Assembly: GCA_010909165.1 (NCBI GenBank)
Contig: VJWM01000106.1
Span: forward strand, 744,001-808,000
Length of the DNA: 64,000 bases
From: Anthoceros angustus
Lineage: Eukaryota > Streptophyta > Anthocerotopsida > Anthocerotales > Anthocerotaceae
Direction: 5' to 3'
Each line of letters opens with the position of its first letter. The first letter of the stretch is position 1. A program made the position numbers and the translations under genes. Below, in pieces: positions 12,541 to 23,700 of the stretch. The notes under the pieces were generated by a model that worked only from the letters and a program-made list of their open reading frames with translations, ran no database searches and was not told the origin of the DNA.

Positions 12541-13370
12541 GGAAAGAAGGTAACTAGAAATCGCATTGATAAGTGGTTACATCTGAGTCAAACCCAACAC
12601 ATCAAAAACACTCTAACTCGATTCAATATGTTCGAGTGCAAGCCTGCATCCACTTCGCTTGCAGTGTGTGCGCCCTTGACACAGGCACCCAAGGATGATG
12701 AAGAACGGAAGTATGTGGAGTCCATCCCGTATCAGGAAGCTGTTGGTCGGATTAATTGGATAGGGACAACATTGAGGCCTGACCTTAGCCTCTCCGTGCG
12801 TGTCCAGGCCCAACAGATCGAAAACCCCGGCCCGGCTCATTAGTCGGCACTCAAACGTACTCTACGCTATCTGAAGGGGACAATGACCCATGGGCTTCTG
12901 TTTAAGGGCCCTCCAGCGAACTGTCCTGCGGTTAATCTCATCCCTCAACTGTACACTTATACGGATGCCGATTGGGGGAGATGTGGATTCGATGAAATCC
13001 ACTTCGGGATTCGCATTGATGTTATGCAAGGCTGCAATCGATTGGGGATGGAAGAGGCAAACTGCAATCGCCCTCTCTTCCACAGAATCCCAATACATGG
13101 CAGCTACGCAAGCAGCAAAGCGGGTTGTAGATCGTGTACGTCTTCTTGAAGAACTAGGTCTGGAACAGCTGAAGCCTGCCTGTGAGGATTAAGATCGACA
13201 ACCAATCTACCCTTGCTCTTGTGGGGAATCCGAAGTTCAGCTCAAGGTCAAAGCACATTGACTTGCAATATCACTACGTTCGTGAGAAATGTGCAGCAGG
13301 AGGGATGGAACTGTGTCACTGTGGAGATTCACTCCAACCCTGACCATGCGTTACCTAGTTTCTCCCAAGC
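12541..13370 (+). pseudogene. Ty1/Copia pol fragment: end of RT and RNase H
   Basis: The reading begins RIDKWLHLSQTQHIKNTLTRF, a Copia RT tail, then YQEAVGRINWIGTTLRPDLS, where family members read 'YRsavGsLmYl...tRPDi'. It continues ALKRTLRYLKGTMTHGL, YTDADWGGDVD with KSTSGFA, and the RNase H signature QTAIALSSTESQYMAAT, followed by VRLLEELG. The final NPKFSSRSKHIDLQYHYVRE piece is the usual Copia C-terminus. Stops (12,841-12,843) and frameshifts near 12,985 and 13,190 disable it. It is on the opposite strand to the gag fragment at 8.8-9.5 kb, so it comes from a different insertion. Confidence 0.9.
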
Positions 13371-13835
13371 CTCCTGGTACTGGAGTTCCAGGCGAGCCTC
13401 AATTGGAGTCAATTTGGCGTGTGTTAGGGTTCCAAACACTTCTTCACTACCCACAACAGAAAATCGTACATATTACCGTGGAGTATCTGATCGTATGTCC
13501 CATCCCTAGACATCCTGTAAGATGCAGAAACCGGAGCACGCCCTCGCCCGTCCCTGTGCGAAGAAAGACGGAGCACCTTGCCAAGGCATGCTCGGCATGA
13601 CTCGCCAAGGTCCTGATCCACCGAAACAAGCACAAATGAGAAGCCAACCCTTGTCTTAGCAGTACTGAAGCAGTCTCAAAAATGACACAAGCTTCAAGCG
13701 GTTTCAATTCCGATGTCATGCTCCGACAACAGATTGGAACTGCAAGCAGCTTGGCGTCAACGTTAACGTCTGTTATACATCCACCAGTCAATGTCCACGC
13801 TCCAGCCAGATGGACAAGGCATCTAGAAGAGCCTG

Positions 13836-13844
13836 AAACCCTAA
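13836..13844 (+). promoter_or_regulatory. Telo-box (AAACCCTAA) upstream of the U1 gene
   Basis: AAACCCTAA is a known plant promoter element. It occurs here and at 13,984-13,992 (U1), 16,496-16,504 (U2), 21,026-21,034, 22,267-22,275 and 23,790-23,798 (U4), about 350-500 bp before the coding segment where that is intact. U3 has a one-base variant near 18,704 (GAACCCCTAACC). Its regular placement suggests a shared promoter motif. Promoter function is inferred. Confidence 0.5.
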
Positions 13845-14225
13845 CCAGGGGAATGGGAAGCGCAAGAGCACCTCAATGTGAGATTTGCACTCCAAGCAGC
13901 TTGGGGAAACGTCTGTTAGATATCCAACAGTCATGTCCACGCTCCAGCTACATGGACAAGCTTAAGGCATCTACAAGAGTGTGAAACCCTAATCAAGAAA
14001 ATGGAAAGCGCATGAGCCCTCACTGTCCGATGCTTTTGAATTGACACTGGACAGGATCGATCCAATCCGATCCCCTGCTCTGCAACGGAGAGGTGCAACG
14101 GCACTTGGGACGGAGGATGTGTGAACCTCAACCTCCGTGGAGGCTTAAAAATGTTTCTTTAGAGTCGCCGGATGCATCATTGCAGGCTGCAGCTCGGGAG
14201 GCAAAGCGCTCTCCGGCCCTTGGAT

Positions 14226-14270
14226 CCCGTTCCCGTTCCCGTTCCCCTTCCCCTTCCCCTTCCCGCTCCC
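14226..14270 (+). repeat. CT-rich hexamer repeat, CCCGTT / CCCCTT
   Basis: Imperfect hexamers CCCGTTCCCGTTCCCGTT and then CCCCTT copies lie just upstream of CTATTAAGCC, which could act as a TATA-like or initiator region. The same CT-rich leader is shorter in U0 (9,776-9,815), U3 (18,935-18,970) and U4 (21,265-21,290; 24,030-24,055). Confidence 0.7.
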
Positions 14271-14338
14271 TATTAAGCCTGGACAAGGAGAAGTGGTTGA
14301 ACTCTGGACTCCAATTGCTGCCGACCGAGGAGACATCG

Positions 14339-15189
14339 ATGCCGGGGCGTGGGGCAAGGGCACGCCGCCCATCCGTCCCTTCCTGGTACGGTGCGCGGGA
14401 CGATGACGATGTAGCCGTCGTAGAATTTCGACGGCTGGTGCTTTGGATCGGATACTGCCACAGGGTTTTCTACCGTAGGCTGGACAGGCTCACCCGGTGG
14501 TTGATGCCTCTCGCATCAGATCAAAGGGTATCGGACATAGAGTGGGTCAGTACATGCTACCATTTCCACCACACTGAATCCATGCAGCGGACTTTCTTGT
14601 CACCGTGGAGATTCAGCTGAAGAATGTGCTATACGTGATTTAGTCTGGGTATGTGGTAGCTATGAAGTCTAATAGGTCTGATCACCCCTGCTGTCTGCAG
14701 GTGGAAGCATCCGTCCTCATGCTGAGGACTTTCACCGGTTTTGCCCGATTGACATATGACCGGGCGATGGACCACTGCAGGAGGGAGTACTTGAAAGTTG
14801 TCGAAGCGCAACAGCGCGGCGGAGAGGTAGCCCGGGATGACGCTCTTAGGCGCCTGAACGAGTACTGGAACGGGGAGTATCCGCCCGACTGCGAATGCGA
14901 GTACTGCATGTGTTCCAGGGATGTAACTCGGCACTCCATGAATCGGAGCTTGATCAGCACGTCCGTCGACTTCGACATTCTTCGTGAACGCTGGGACCGT
15001 TTACGTGAAGTTCCCTCGGGCAGGCCCGTGAACCCGGAATTCCGCCAGGGCCAGCACTCTCACCAGCGCGACACCCTGAACTGGCAGCTCAGGGATATCA
15101 TGCCGCGGCAGCCTCCGTGTCCGCACTACATGCGACGGGGCCGAATCCGAGCTGCTCCCTACGCGGAACGCCCGCACCCTTCTCTGTAG
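14339..15189 (+). CDS. Unrecognised tandem-family protein, unit U1
   Basis: I do not recognise this family. The first segment starts at ATG 14,339, the position where U3 also has an ATG, and reads through DDDDVAVVEFRRL, YCHRVFYRRLDRLTRW and PLASDQRVSDIEWV. Near 14,585 U1 lacks one base relative to U3, shifting the frame to a stop at 14,618-14,620. The second segment (about 14,653 or 14,701 to 15,189) reads RLTYDRAMDHCRREYLKVVE, AQQRGGEVARDDALRRLNEY, the cysteine motif PPDCECEYCMCSRDV, and an Arg/Pro-rich tail ending HPSL. The two segments are separated by a 50-60-base stretch ending TGTCTGCAG that may be a very short intron. Its sequence is also open, so the second segment could instead start at ATG 14,653. 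No signal peptide or membrane segment is evident. U2-U4 are paralogues next door. Confidence 0.5.
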
Positions 15190-15409
15190 CCAGGTTTGCT
15201 GTCTTCACGAATGCCAGAACTGTCGAAACGACCATCTGGATCTGGATAGGATATGTAACTCAACACAAGAACATCCTGACCAACGGCTACTTGCATATTC
15301 GTGTTATTTGTTATTTGTTTAGGTTTTTCTTTTACAAGATTAACTCGCACCATAATAATTTAATTTAACTAACTTTAATTTTGCTTAAAGCATACATTCC
15401 TTTTGGCCT

Positions 15410-15628
15410 GTGAAACAGGCTTGGTCTTGGGACTTCGAAGTCATGCTCTGCAATTGGATATGGATTCATGATTCATGCCTCCTGCGCTTTTCGTCTGGGA
15501 AGGCTGCGAAATACACCAATCAGGGGATATCATCGATCTTCAATCCAGCCCGTTTCCGAAACATTGCAATGCTGGCTTGCAATTATTTACCCGAAATCGC
15601 TAATATGCCAGGAAGTGGTTACTACTAG
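15410..15628 (+). CDS. Second conserved small open frame of the family unit (U1)
   Basis: This frame reads SSGKAAKYTNQGISSIF and then RFRNIAMLACNYLPEIANM. The matching frame in U3 (20,124-20,345) reads SSGKVAKHTNQEVS and PFRNLPMLACKYLPEIANM. The U5 frame (29,221-29,514) reads PSGKLANNPKHEIL and HFRHFAMLANIYQKLQICEE. Between U1 and U3 two opposite one-base indels (near 'tcatcgatc' and 'cccgtttcc') restore the frame, and many differences fall at third codon positions. Both points suggest a protein, or a former exon of the upstream gene. I do not recognise the sequence. It follows the coding segment by about 220 bp, with AATAAT-like poly(A) motifs at about 15,350-15,360 between them. Confidence 0.4.
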   Translation: MKQAWSWDFEVMLCNWIWIHDSCLLRFSSGKAAKYTNQGISSIFNPARFRNIAMLACNYLPEIANMPGSGYY

Positions 15629-16074
15629 TTACAAGGAACAAGGAGCCACTCTCTCCCACAAGGTAGATAGACGCACGTCTTTGAAGACCTAAAACAGCAA
15701 GGACTGCCAGAGCAGGTTCCAACGGATCCTTAGGGCAGCAAAAGCCGCTGCAGCCTTTGGGAAAGAAATGTTCCCGGTTACATATCCTACGCTCGAGGAA
15801 CGGGTGACACTCCAAACACCTCTTGACTACCTAAAACAGGAGGGTACTGCAGAAAACAGGTTTCAAAGGTTCAGCCAAAGCAGCTCCAGCCTTGGAAAAA
15901 GCAATGGAGCACCCTAAATGAGTTATAAATTCCTAAATACGTTACATGCTGCAGCATGCAGTGAAATGGTGGATCTGAGATTCAAGATGTTATCTGACTC
16001 ACTGGTTAGCGACATTCATGAGCATACGTGCAGATACCATAGTTCCCATGTCGGATTGCAGTCTTAAGCTGCAC

Positions 16075-16097
16075 AAGAAGAAGAAGAAGAAGAAGAA
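16075..16097 (+). repeat. AAG trinucleotide microsatellite (U1)
   Basis: Seven or more AAG repeats occur here, followed by AATTTTATTTAAG. The same microsatellite is at 18,295-18,317 in U2 in the same unit position. U3 and U4 lack it. Confidence 0.9.
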
Positions 16098-16587
16098 TTT
16101 TATTTAAGTCCACTAAGCGCAGTAAAACAATGTCAAGTGGCACAGTGCCCACAAACACTCCCTGATCGGACAGGCTATTGAAGGTCTCGGTGGCGGGCAC
16201 TTGGAAGGCGCAGCTTGTCACACTTCAGCTCCCGAGCGCGGAGAACTACCAAACGCACTAGTACTCGACAAGTCCTCATCCACCATAACCTGCAGGAATG
16301 AGAAGCCAACCCTTGTCTTAGCAGTACTGAAGCAGTCTCAAAATGACACAAGCTTCAAGCGGTTTCAATTCCGATGTCATGCTCCGACAACAGATTGGAA
16401 CTGCAAGCAGCTTGGCGTCAACGTTAACGTCTGTTAGATATCCAACAGTCATGTCCACGCTCCAGCCAGATGGACAAGGCATCTACAAGAGTGTGAAACC
16501 CTAACCATGGAATGGCAGCGCTAGCGCAACGCGCAACAGCTCCTCACAGTCAGATGCTTTTGAATTGACACTGGACAGGATCGATCC

Positions 16588-17581
16588 AATCCGTCCCTTC
16601 CTGGTACGGTGCGCGGGACGATGACGATGTAGCCGTCGTAGAATTTCGACGGCTGGTGCTGGATCGGATACTGCCACAGGGTTTTCTACCGTAGGCTGGA
16701 CAGGCTCACCCGGTGGTTGATGCCTCTCGCATCAGATCAAAGGGTATCGGACATAGAGTGGGTCAGTACATGCTACCATTTCCACCACACTGAATCCATG
16801 CAGCGGACTTTCTTGTCACCGTGGAGATTCAGCTGAAGAATGTGCTATACGTGATTTAGTCTGGGTATGTGGTAGCTATGAAGTCTAATAGGTCTGATCA
16901 CCCTGCTGTCTGCAGGTGGAAGCATCCGTCCTCATGCTGAGGACTTTCACCGGTTTTGCCCGATTGACATATGACCGGGCGATGGACCACTGCAGGAGGG
17001 AGTACTTGAAAGTTGTCGAAGCGCAACAGCGCGGCGGAGAGGTAGCCCGGGATGACGCTCTTAGGCGCCTGAACGAGTACTGGAACGGGGAGTATCCGCC
17101 CGACTGCGAATGCGAGTACTGCATGTGTTCCAGGGATGTAACTCGGCACTCCATGAATCGGAGCTTGATCAGCACGTCCGTCGACTTCGACATTCTTCGT
17201 GAACGCTGGGACCGTTTACGTGAAGTTCCCTCGGGCAGGCCCGTGAACCCGGAATTCCGCCAGGGCCAGCACTCTCACCAGCGCGACACCCTGAACTGGC
17301 AGCTCAGGATATCATGCCGCGGCAGCCTCCGTGTCCGCACTACATGCGACGGGGCCGAATCCGAGCTGCTCCTACGCGGAACGCCCGCACCCTTCTCTGT
17401 AGCCAGGTTTGCTGTCTTCACGAATGCCAGAACTGTCGAAACGACCATCTGGATCTGGATAGGATATGTAACTCAACACAAGAACATCCTGACCAACGGC
17501 TACTTGCATATTCGTGTTATTTGTTATTTGTTTAGGTTTTTCTTTTACAAGATTAACTCGCACCATAATAATTTAATTTAA
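16588..17581 (+). pseudogene. Tandem-family gene, unit U2, 5' deleted
   Basis: This is nearly identical to U1 but lacks about 310 bp that in U1 span roughly 14,071-14,372. The deletion endpoints share ATCCG, and it removes the CT-rich leader and the start codon. Two more bases are missing near 16,660 (GCTGGTGCTGGATCGG against GCTGGTGCTTTGGATCGG). The second segment (16,916 on) is open and identical to U1 until one G is missing near 17,309. The frame then runs on to 17,581 with an unrelated tail. The small second frame (17,657-17,884) also has a missing base, near 17,763. All these changes are 1-2-base losses or a microhomology deletion, so consensus error cannot be excluded. Confidence 0.65.
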
Positions 17582-19060
17582 CTAACTTTAATTTTGCTTA
17601 AAGCATACATTCCTTTTGGCCTGTGAAACAGGCTTGGTCTTTGGGACTTCGAAGTCATGCTCTGCAATTGGATATGGATTCATGATTCATGCCTCCTGCG
17701 CTTTTCGTCTGGGAAGGCTGCGAAATACACCAATCAGGGGATATCATCGATCTTCAATCCAGCCGTTTCCGAAACATTGCAATGCTGGCTTGCAATTATT
17801 TACCCGAAATCGCTAATATGCCAGGAAGTGGTTACTACTAGTTACAAGGAACAAGGAGCCACTCTCTCCCCACAAGGTAGATAGACGCACGTCTTTGAAG
17901 ACCTAAAACAGCAAGGACTGCCAGAGCAGGTTCCAACGGATCCTTAGGGCAGCAAAAGCCGCTGCAGCCTTTGGGAAAGAAATGTTCCCGGTTACATATC
18001 CTACGCTCGAGGAACGGGTGACACTCCAAACACCTCTTGACTACCTAAAACAGGAGGGTACTGCAGAAAACAGGTTTCAAAGGTTCAGCCAAAGCAGCTC
18101 CAGCCTTGGAAAAAGCAATGGAGCACCCTAAATGAGTTATAAATTCCTAAATACGTTACACATGCTGCAGCAGTACTGCAGTGAAATGGTGGATCTGAGA
18201 TTCAAGATGTTATCTGACTCACTGGTTAGCGACATTCATGAGCATACGTGCAGATACCATAGTTCCCATGTCGGATTGCAGTCTTAAGCTGCACAAGAAG
18301 AAGAAGAAGAAGAAGAATTTTATTTAAGTCCACTAAGCGCAGTAAAACAATGTCAGAGTGGCACAGTGCCCACAAACACTCCCTGATCGGACAGGCTATT
18401 GAAGGTCTCGGTGGCGGGCACTTGGAAGGCGCAGCTTGTCACACTTCAGCTCCCGAGCGCGGAGAACTACCAAACGCACTAGTACTCGACAAGTCCCTCA
18501 TCCACCATAACCTGCAGGAATGAGAAGCCCAGCCTTGTCTTAGCAGTGAAGCAGTCTCAGAAATGACACAAGCTTGGTTTCAATTCCGATCTCATGTTCC
18601 GACAACAAATTTGAACTCGAACCAGCTTGGCGTCACAGTCTAACAGGTATCCAACAGTCACGTCCACGCTCCAGCCAGATGGACAAGGCATCTGGACAAG
18701 TTTGAACCCCTAACCATGGGAATGGGCAGCGCTAGCGCAACGCGCAACGGCTCCTCACAGTCAGATGCTTTTGAATTGGCACTGGACAGGATTGATCCAA
18801 TCTCGTCCGCTGTGACGTTACGGCCATGCGGAACGGCACTTGAGACGGAGCCTCAACCTCGTAGGACTTTGATTTGTTTCTTCAGCGTTGCCGGATGCGT
18901 CAACGCCGGCTAGAGCTCGGGAGGCAAAGCGCTCTCCCTTCGTTCCCCTTCCCATTCCCACTCCCGCGGCTCCCTACGAATAAAAACCTGGACAAGGAGA
19001 ACGTGACTTAATCATCACTGACGAAGTGGTTGAACTCGGACTCCAATTGCTGCCGAGGAG

Positions 19061-19894
19061 ATGGCGGGACGTCCGTTGCCCCAGGAAGGAGGGCTCCCAT
19101 CAACAGGATCTCGCCCATCCCTCCCTTCCTGGTCCGGTGCGTGGGACGATGACGATGCAGCCGACATAGAATTTCGACGGCTGACGCGATGGATCATGTA
19201 CTGTAACAGGGTTTTCTACCGTAGGCTGGACAGGCTCAACCGGTGGTTGATACCCCTCGCATCAGAACAAAGGGTATCGGACATGGAGTGGGTCAGGTTC
19301 CACCGCATTGAATCCACTACAGCAGGCTTTCTTGTCACTGTGGAGATGCATCTGAAGGATGTGCTATACGTTATTTAGGCTAGGTATGTGGTAGCCATGA
19401 AGTCTAATAGGTATGACCATCTCTGCTGTTTGCAGATGGAAGCATTCGACCGGCTGTTGAGTTACGCCATTTATGGCCAACTGACATACAAGAGGGCGAT
19501 GAAGCGCTGCAGGAAGAAGTACTTCAATGTTGTCCAAGCGCAACAGCGTGGCGGAGAGGTAGCCAGGGATGACGCTCTTAGGCGCCTGAACGAGCACTGG
19601 AACGGAGAGTATCCGCCCGACTGCGAATGCCAATACTGCATGTATTCCAGGGATGTAATCCTGCACTCCATGACTCGGAGCTGGAGCAGCGCGTCCGAGG
19701 AACTCCACCATCATCTTCAACACATGCAGGTGCCCTTGGACCCGGAGGACCGCCAGAGCCAGCACTTTCACGAGCGCGAGATCCTGCGCCAGCAGCTCCT
19801 GGACATTCAGAATCATCCTCCGCGCCCGTACTATCTGCAGCGGGCCCGAGTCCGAGCTGCTACCACATGCCGCGCCCGCTCATTCTCTGATTAG
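19061..19894 (+). CDS. Unrecognised tandem-family protein, unit U3 (best-preserved copy)
   Basis: The first segment (19,061-19,378, 105 residues) reads MAGRPLPQEGG, DDDDAADIEFRRLTRW, YCNRVFYRRLDRLNRWLIPL, ASEQRVSDMEWVRF and FLVTVEMHLKDVLYVI, then stop. The second (19,388 or 19,436 to 19,894, up to 168 residues) reads QLTYKRAMKRCRKKYFNVVQ, AQQRGGEVARDDALRRLNEH, PPDCECQYCMYSRDV and an Arg/Gln-rich tail (REILRQQLLDIQN, RPYYLQRARVRAAT). A 52-base stretch at 19,384-19,435 begins GTATGT and ends TTTGCAG. It looks like a minimal intron, but a stop (TAG, 19,376-19,378) precedes it, so either another donor is used or these are two proteins. The block PPDCECxYC is the most conserved feature and could bind metal. 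No known domain is recognised. Confidence 0.5.
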
Positions 19895-20123
19895 CCAAGG
19901 GATCGCTACCGTTTGCAGTCTCGATGAATGCCAGAACGCGCCGAGCTTGATAGGTATGTGCGCTTTGTTGCATATATTCCTGTCATCATCTTGAACGCCT
20001 TGTTTAGACCTGACATCAAGTACAAAGTAGAAACAACTGAGCACGAGAACATCCCGACATAAGGAACATAATCACTGGATAGACTTTAATTTTGCTTGAG
20101 CATATTTACATTGATTTTGGCCT

Positions 20124-20345
20124 GTGAAACCCGACTTCCTGTTTGGTCTTTCGGACTTCAAATCATACTCTGCCCCTGGAAATCCATTGATTCCTCCAGC
20201 GCATTCGTCTGGGAAGGTTGCGAAACACACCAACCAGGAGGTATCATATAATCTTCAATCCAGCCCGTTCCGAAACCTTCCAATGCTGGCTTGCAAATAT
20301 CTACCAGAAATTGCTAATATGCAGGACGTGCTTACCACTAGTTAG
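20124..20345 (+). CDS. Second conserved small open frame of the family unit (U3)
   Basis: This 73-residue frame ends LACKYLPEIANMQDVLTTS. It is the U3 counterpart of 15,410-15,628. The U4 counterpart starts in frame at about 22,854 and ends at 23,102. In that copy one C is missing near 22,932, so the upstream reading changes while the conserved C-terminal half stays open. Function is unknown. Confidence 0.35.
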   Translation: MKPDFLFGLSDFKSYSAPGNPLIPPAHSSGKVAKHTNQEVSYNLQSSPFRNLPMLACKYLPEIANMQDVLTTS

Positions 20346-20793
20346 TGACTACGAGCCTCTCCTCCATTAGGTAGATAGACACGTCTTTGAATAGGGCTGC
20401 CAAAGCAGGTTCCACGGGTCGTTAGGCCAGCAAAAGCCGCTGGAGCCTTGGAAACAGCAATGTTCCCGATCTACATCCTAGGCTCGAAGAACGGGTGACA
20501 CTTGTATGGATCACCCTCAATGCGTTATGCCTCAATGCGGTGTAGATGCTGCAGTGAAATGGTGTATCTGAGAGTGAAGATAAGGTCTTCCCACTGGTTA
20601 GCGAAATGAGAAGACGTGATATTATAATTCCCATGGCGGATTGCAGCCTTCAAGACTTCAGTCATTGGAGTGCACATTAAATGATGATCGGCAGGAAGGG
20701 ATCCAGACTCTCTATCTTGATGTCTTGTGCATCTGGCTGGAGCGAGGACATGACTGTTGGTGCTGCACATGCCCTAGGGCAACACTACATGCC

Positions 20794-23700
20794 CGGCATG
20801 ACTCGACAAGGTCCTGATCCACCGAAACAAGCAGGAATGAGAAGCCAAGCCTTGTCTTAGCAGTGAAGCAGTCTCAAAATGACACAAGCTTGGTTTCAAT
20901 TCCGATCTCATGTTCGGACAACAAATCTGAACTCCAACCAGCTTGGCGTCAACAGAACTTCTGTTAGGTGTCCAACAGTCATGTCCACGCTCCAACCAGA
21001 TGGACAAGGCATCTGGAAACGTTTGAAACCCTAACCATGAAAATGGGCAGCGCTAGCGCAACAGCGCCTCACCGTCAGATGCGTTTGAATTGACACTGAG
21101 CAGGATTGATCCAGTCCGTCCTCTGCAACAATACGGCCATGTGCAACGGCTCTTGGGACGGAGGATGTGTGAACCACAACCGATCCTATGACCCTTTAAA
21201 TTGCATCTTCACCGTTGGATGCATCAAAGGCAGGCTGGATGTCGGAGGCAAACCGCTCTCCCTCGGTTCCCCTTCCCGCTCCCGGTCCCTATTAGGCCTG
21301 GACGTACAAGGAGACGTGACTTGTCACTGACCGAGTGGTTGAGCTCTGGACTCAATTGAGCACTGTGCATTAGGAGATGCCATAGCCTCTGTCCCCCAGA
21401 AAGGAGGGCTCCCACCAGTTCCACCGTCGTCATCGTCAACGGACGGAGGTGCCCGAAGAGCAACAACGCCGGGCGAGAACTGGTACTAGCACCGGCATTT
21501 CATCCTGCTGCTCGAGACATCCAGGTGCAGCCCCGCGCCGTACTATATGCAGCGGGCCCGAGTCCGAGCTGCTACCCACATGCCGCGCCCGCTCATTCTC
21601 TGATTAGCCAAGGGATCGCTACCGTTTGCAGTCTCGATGAATGCCAGAACGCGCCGAGCTTGATAGGTATGACCATCTCTGCTGTTTGCAGATGGAAGCA
21701 TTCGACCGGCTGTTGAGTTACGCCATTTATGGCCAACTGACATACAAGAGGGCGATGAAGCGCTGCAGGAAGAAGTACTTCAATGTTGTCCAAGCGCAAC
21801 AGCGTGGCGGAGAGGTAGCCAGGATGACGCTCTTAGGCGCCTGAACGAGCACTGGAACGGAGTATCCGCCCGACTGCGAATGCCAATACTGCATGTATTC
21901 CAGGGATGTAATCCTGCACTCCATGACTCGACAAGGTCCTGATCCACCGAAACAAGCAGGAATGAGAAGCCAAGCCTTGTCTTAGCAGTGAAGCAGTCTC
22001 AAAATGACACAAGCTTGGTTTCAATTCCGATCTCATGTTCGGACAACAAATCTGAACTCCAACCAGCTTGGCGTCAACAGAACTTCTGTTAGGTGTCCAA
22101 CAGTCATGTCCACGCTCCAACCAGCTTGGCGTCAACAGAACTTCTGTTAGGTGTCCAACAGTCATGTCCACGCTCCAACCAGCTTGGCGTCAACAGAACT
22201 TCTGTTAGGTGTCCAACAGTCATGTCCACGCTCCAACCAGATGGACAAGGCATCTGGAAACGTTTGAAACCCTAACCATGAAAATGGGCAGCGCTAGCGC
22301 AACAGCGTGGCGGAGAGGTAGCCAGGGATGACGCTCTTAGGCGCCTGAACGAGCACTGGAACGGAGAGTATCCGCCCGACTGCGAATGCCAATACTGCAT
22401 GTATTCCAGGGATGTAATCCTGCACTCCATGACTCGGAGCTGGAGCAGCGCGTCCGAGGAACTCCACCATCATCTTCAACACATGCAGGTGCCCTTGGAC
22501 CCGGAGGACCGCCAGAGCCAGCACTTTCACGAGCGCGAGATCCTGCGCCAGCAGCTCCTGGACATTCAGAATCATCCTCCGCGCCCGTACTATCTGCAGC
22601 GGGCCCGAGTCCGAGCTGCTACCCATGCCGCGCCCGCTCATTCTCTGATTAGCCAAGGGATCGCTACCGTTTGCAGTCTCGATGAATGCCAGAACGCGCC
22701 GAGCTTGATAGGTATGTGCGCTTTGTTGCATATATTCCTGTCATCATCTTGAACGCCTTGTTTAGACCTGACATCAAGTACAAAGTAGAAACAACTGAGC
22801 ACGAGAACATCCCGACATAAGGAACATAATCACTGGATAGACTTTAATTTTGCTTGAGCATATTTACATTGATTTTGGCCTGTGAAACCCGACTTCCTGT
22901 TTGGTCTTTCGGACTTCAAATCATACTCTGCCCTGGAAATCCATTGATTCCTCCAGCGCATTCGTCTGGGAAGGTTGCGAAACACACCAACCAGGAGGTA
23001 TCATATAATCTTCAATCCAGCCCGTTCCGAAACCTTCCAATGCTGGCTTGCAAATATCTACCAGAAATTGCTAATATGCAGGACGTGCTTACCACTAGTT
23101 AGTGACTACGAGCCACTCTCCCTCCATTAGGTAGATAGACACGTCTTTGAATAGGGCTGCCAAAGCAGGTTCCACGGGTCGTTAGGCCAGCAAAAGCCGC
23201 TGGAGCCTTGGAAACAGCAATGTTCCCCGATCTACATCCTAGGCTCGAAGAACGGGTGACACTTGTATGGATCACCCTCAATGCGTTATGCCTCAATGCG
23301 GTGTAGATGCTGCAGTGAAATGGTGTATCTGAGAGTGAAGATAAGGTCTTCCCCACTGGTTAGCGAAATGAGAAGACGTGATATTATAATTCCCATGGCG
23401 GATTGCAGCCTTCAAGACTTCAGTCATTGGAGTGCACATTAAATGATGATCGGCAGGAAGGGGATCCAGACTCTCTATCTTGATGTCTTGTGCATCTGGC
23501 TGGAGCGAGGACATGACTGTTGGTGCTGCACATGCCCTAGGGCAACACTACATGCCCGGCATGACTCGACAAGGTCCTGATCCACCGAAACAAGCAGGAA
23601 TGAGAAGCCAAGCCTTGTCTTAGCAGTGAAGCAGTCTCAAAAATGACACAAGCTTGGTTTCAATTCCGATCTCATGTTCGGACAACAAATCTGAACTCCA

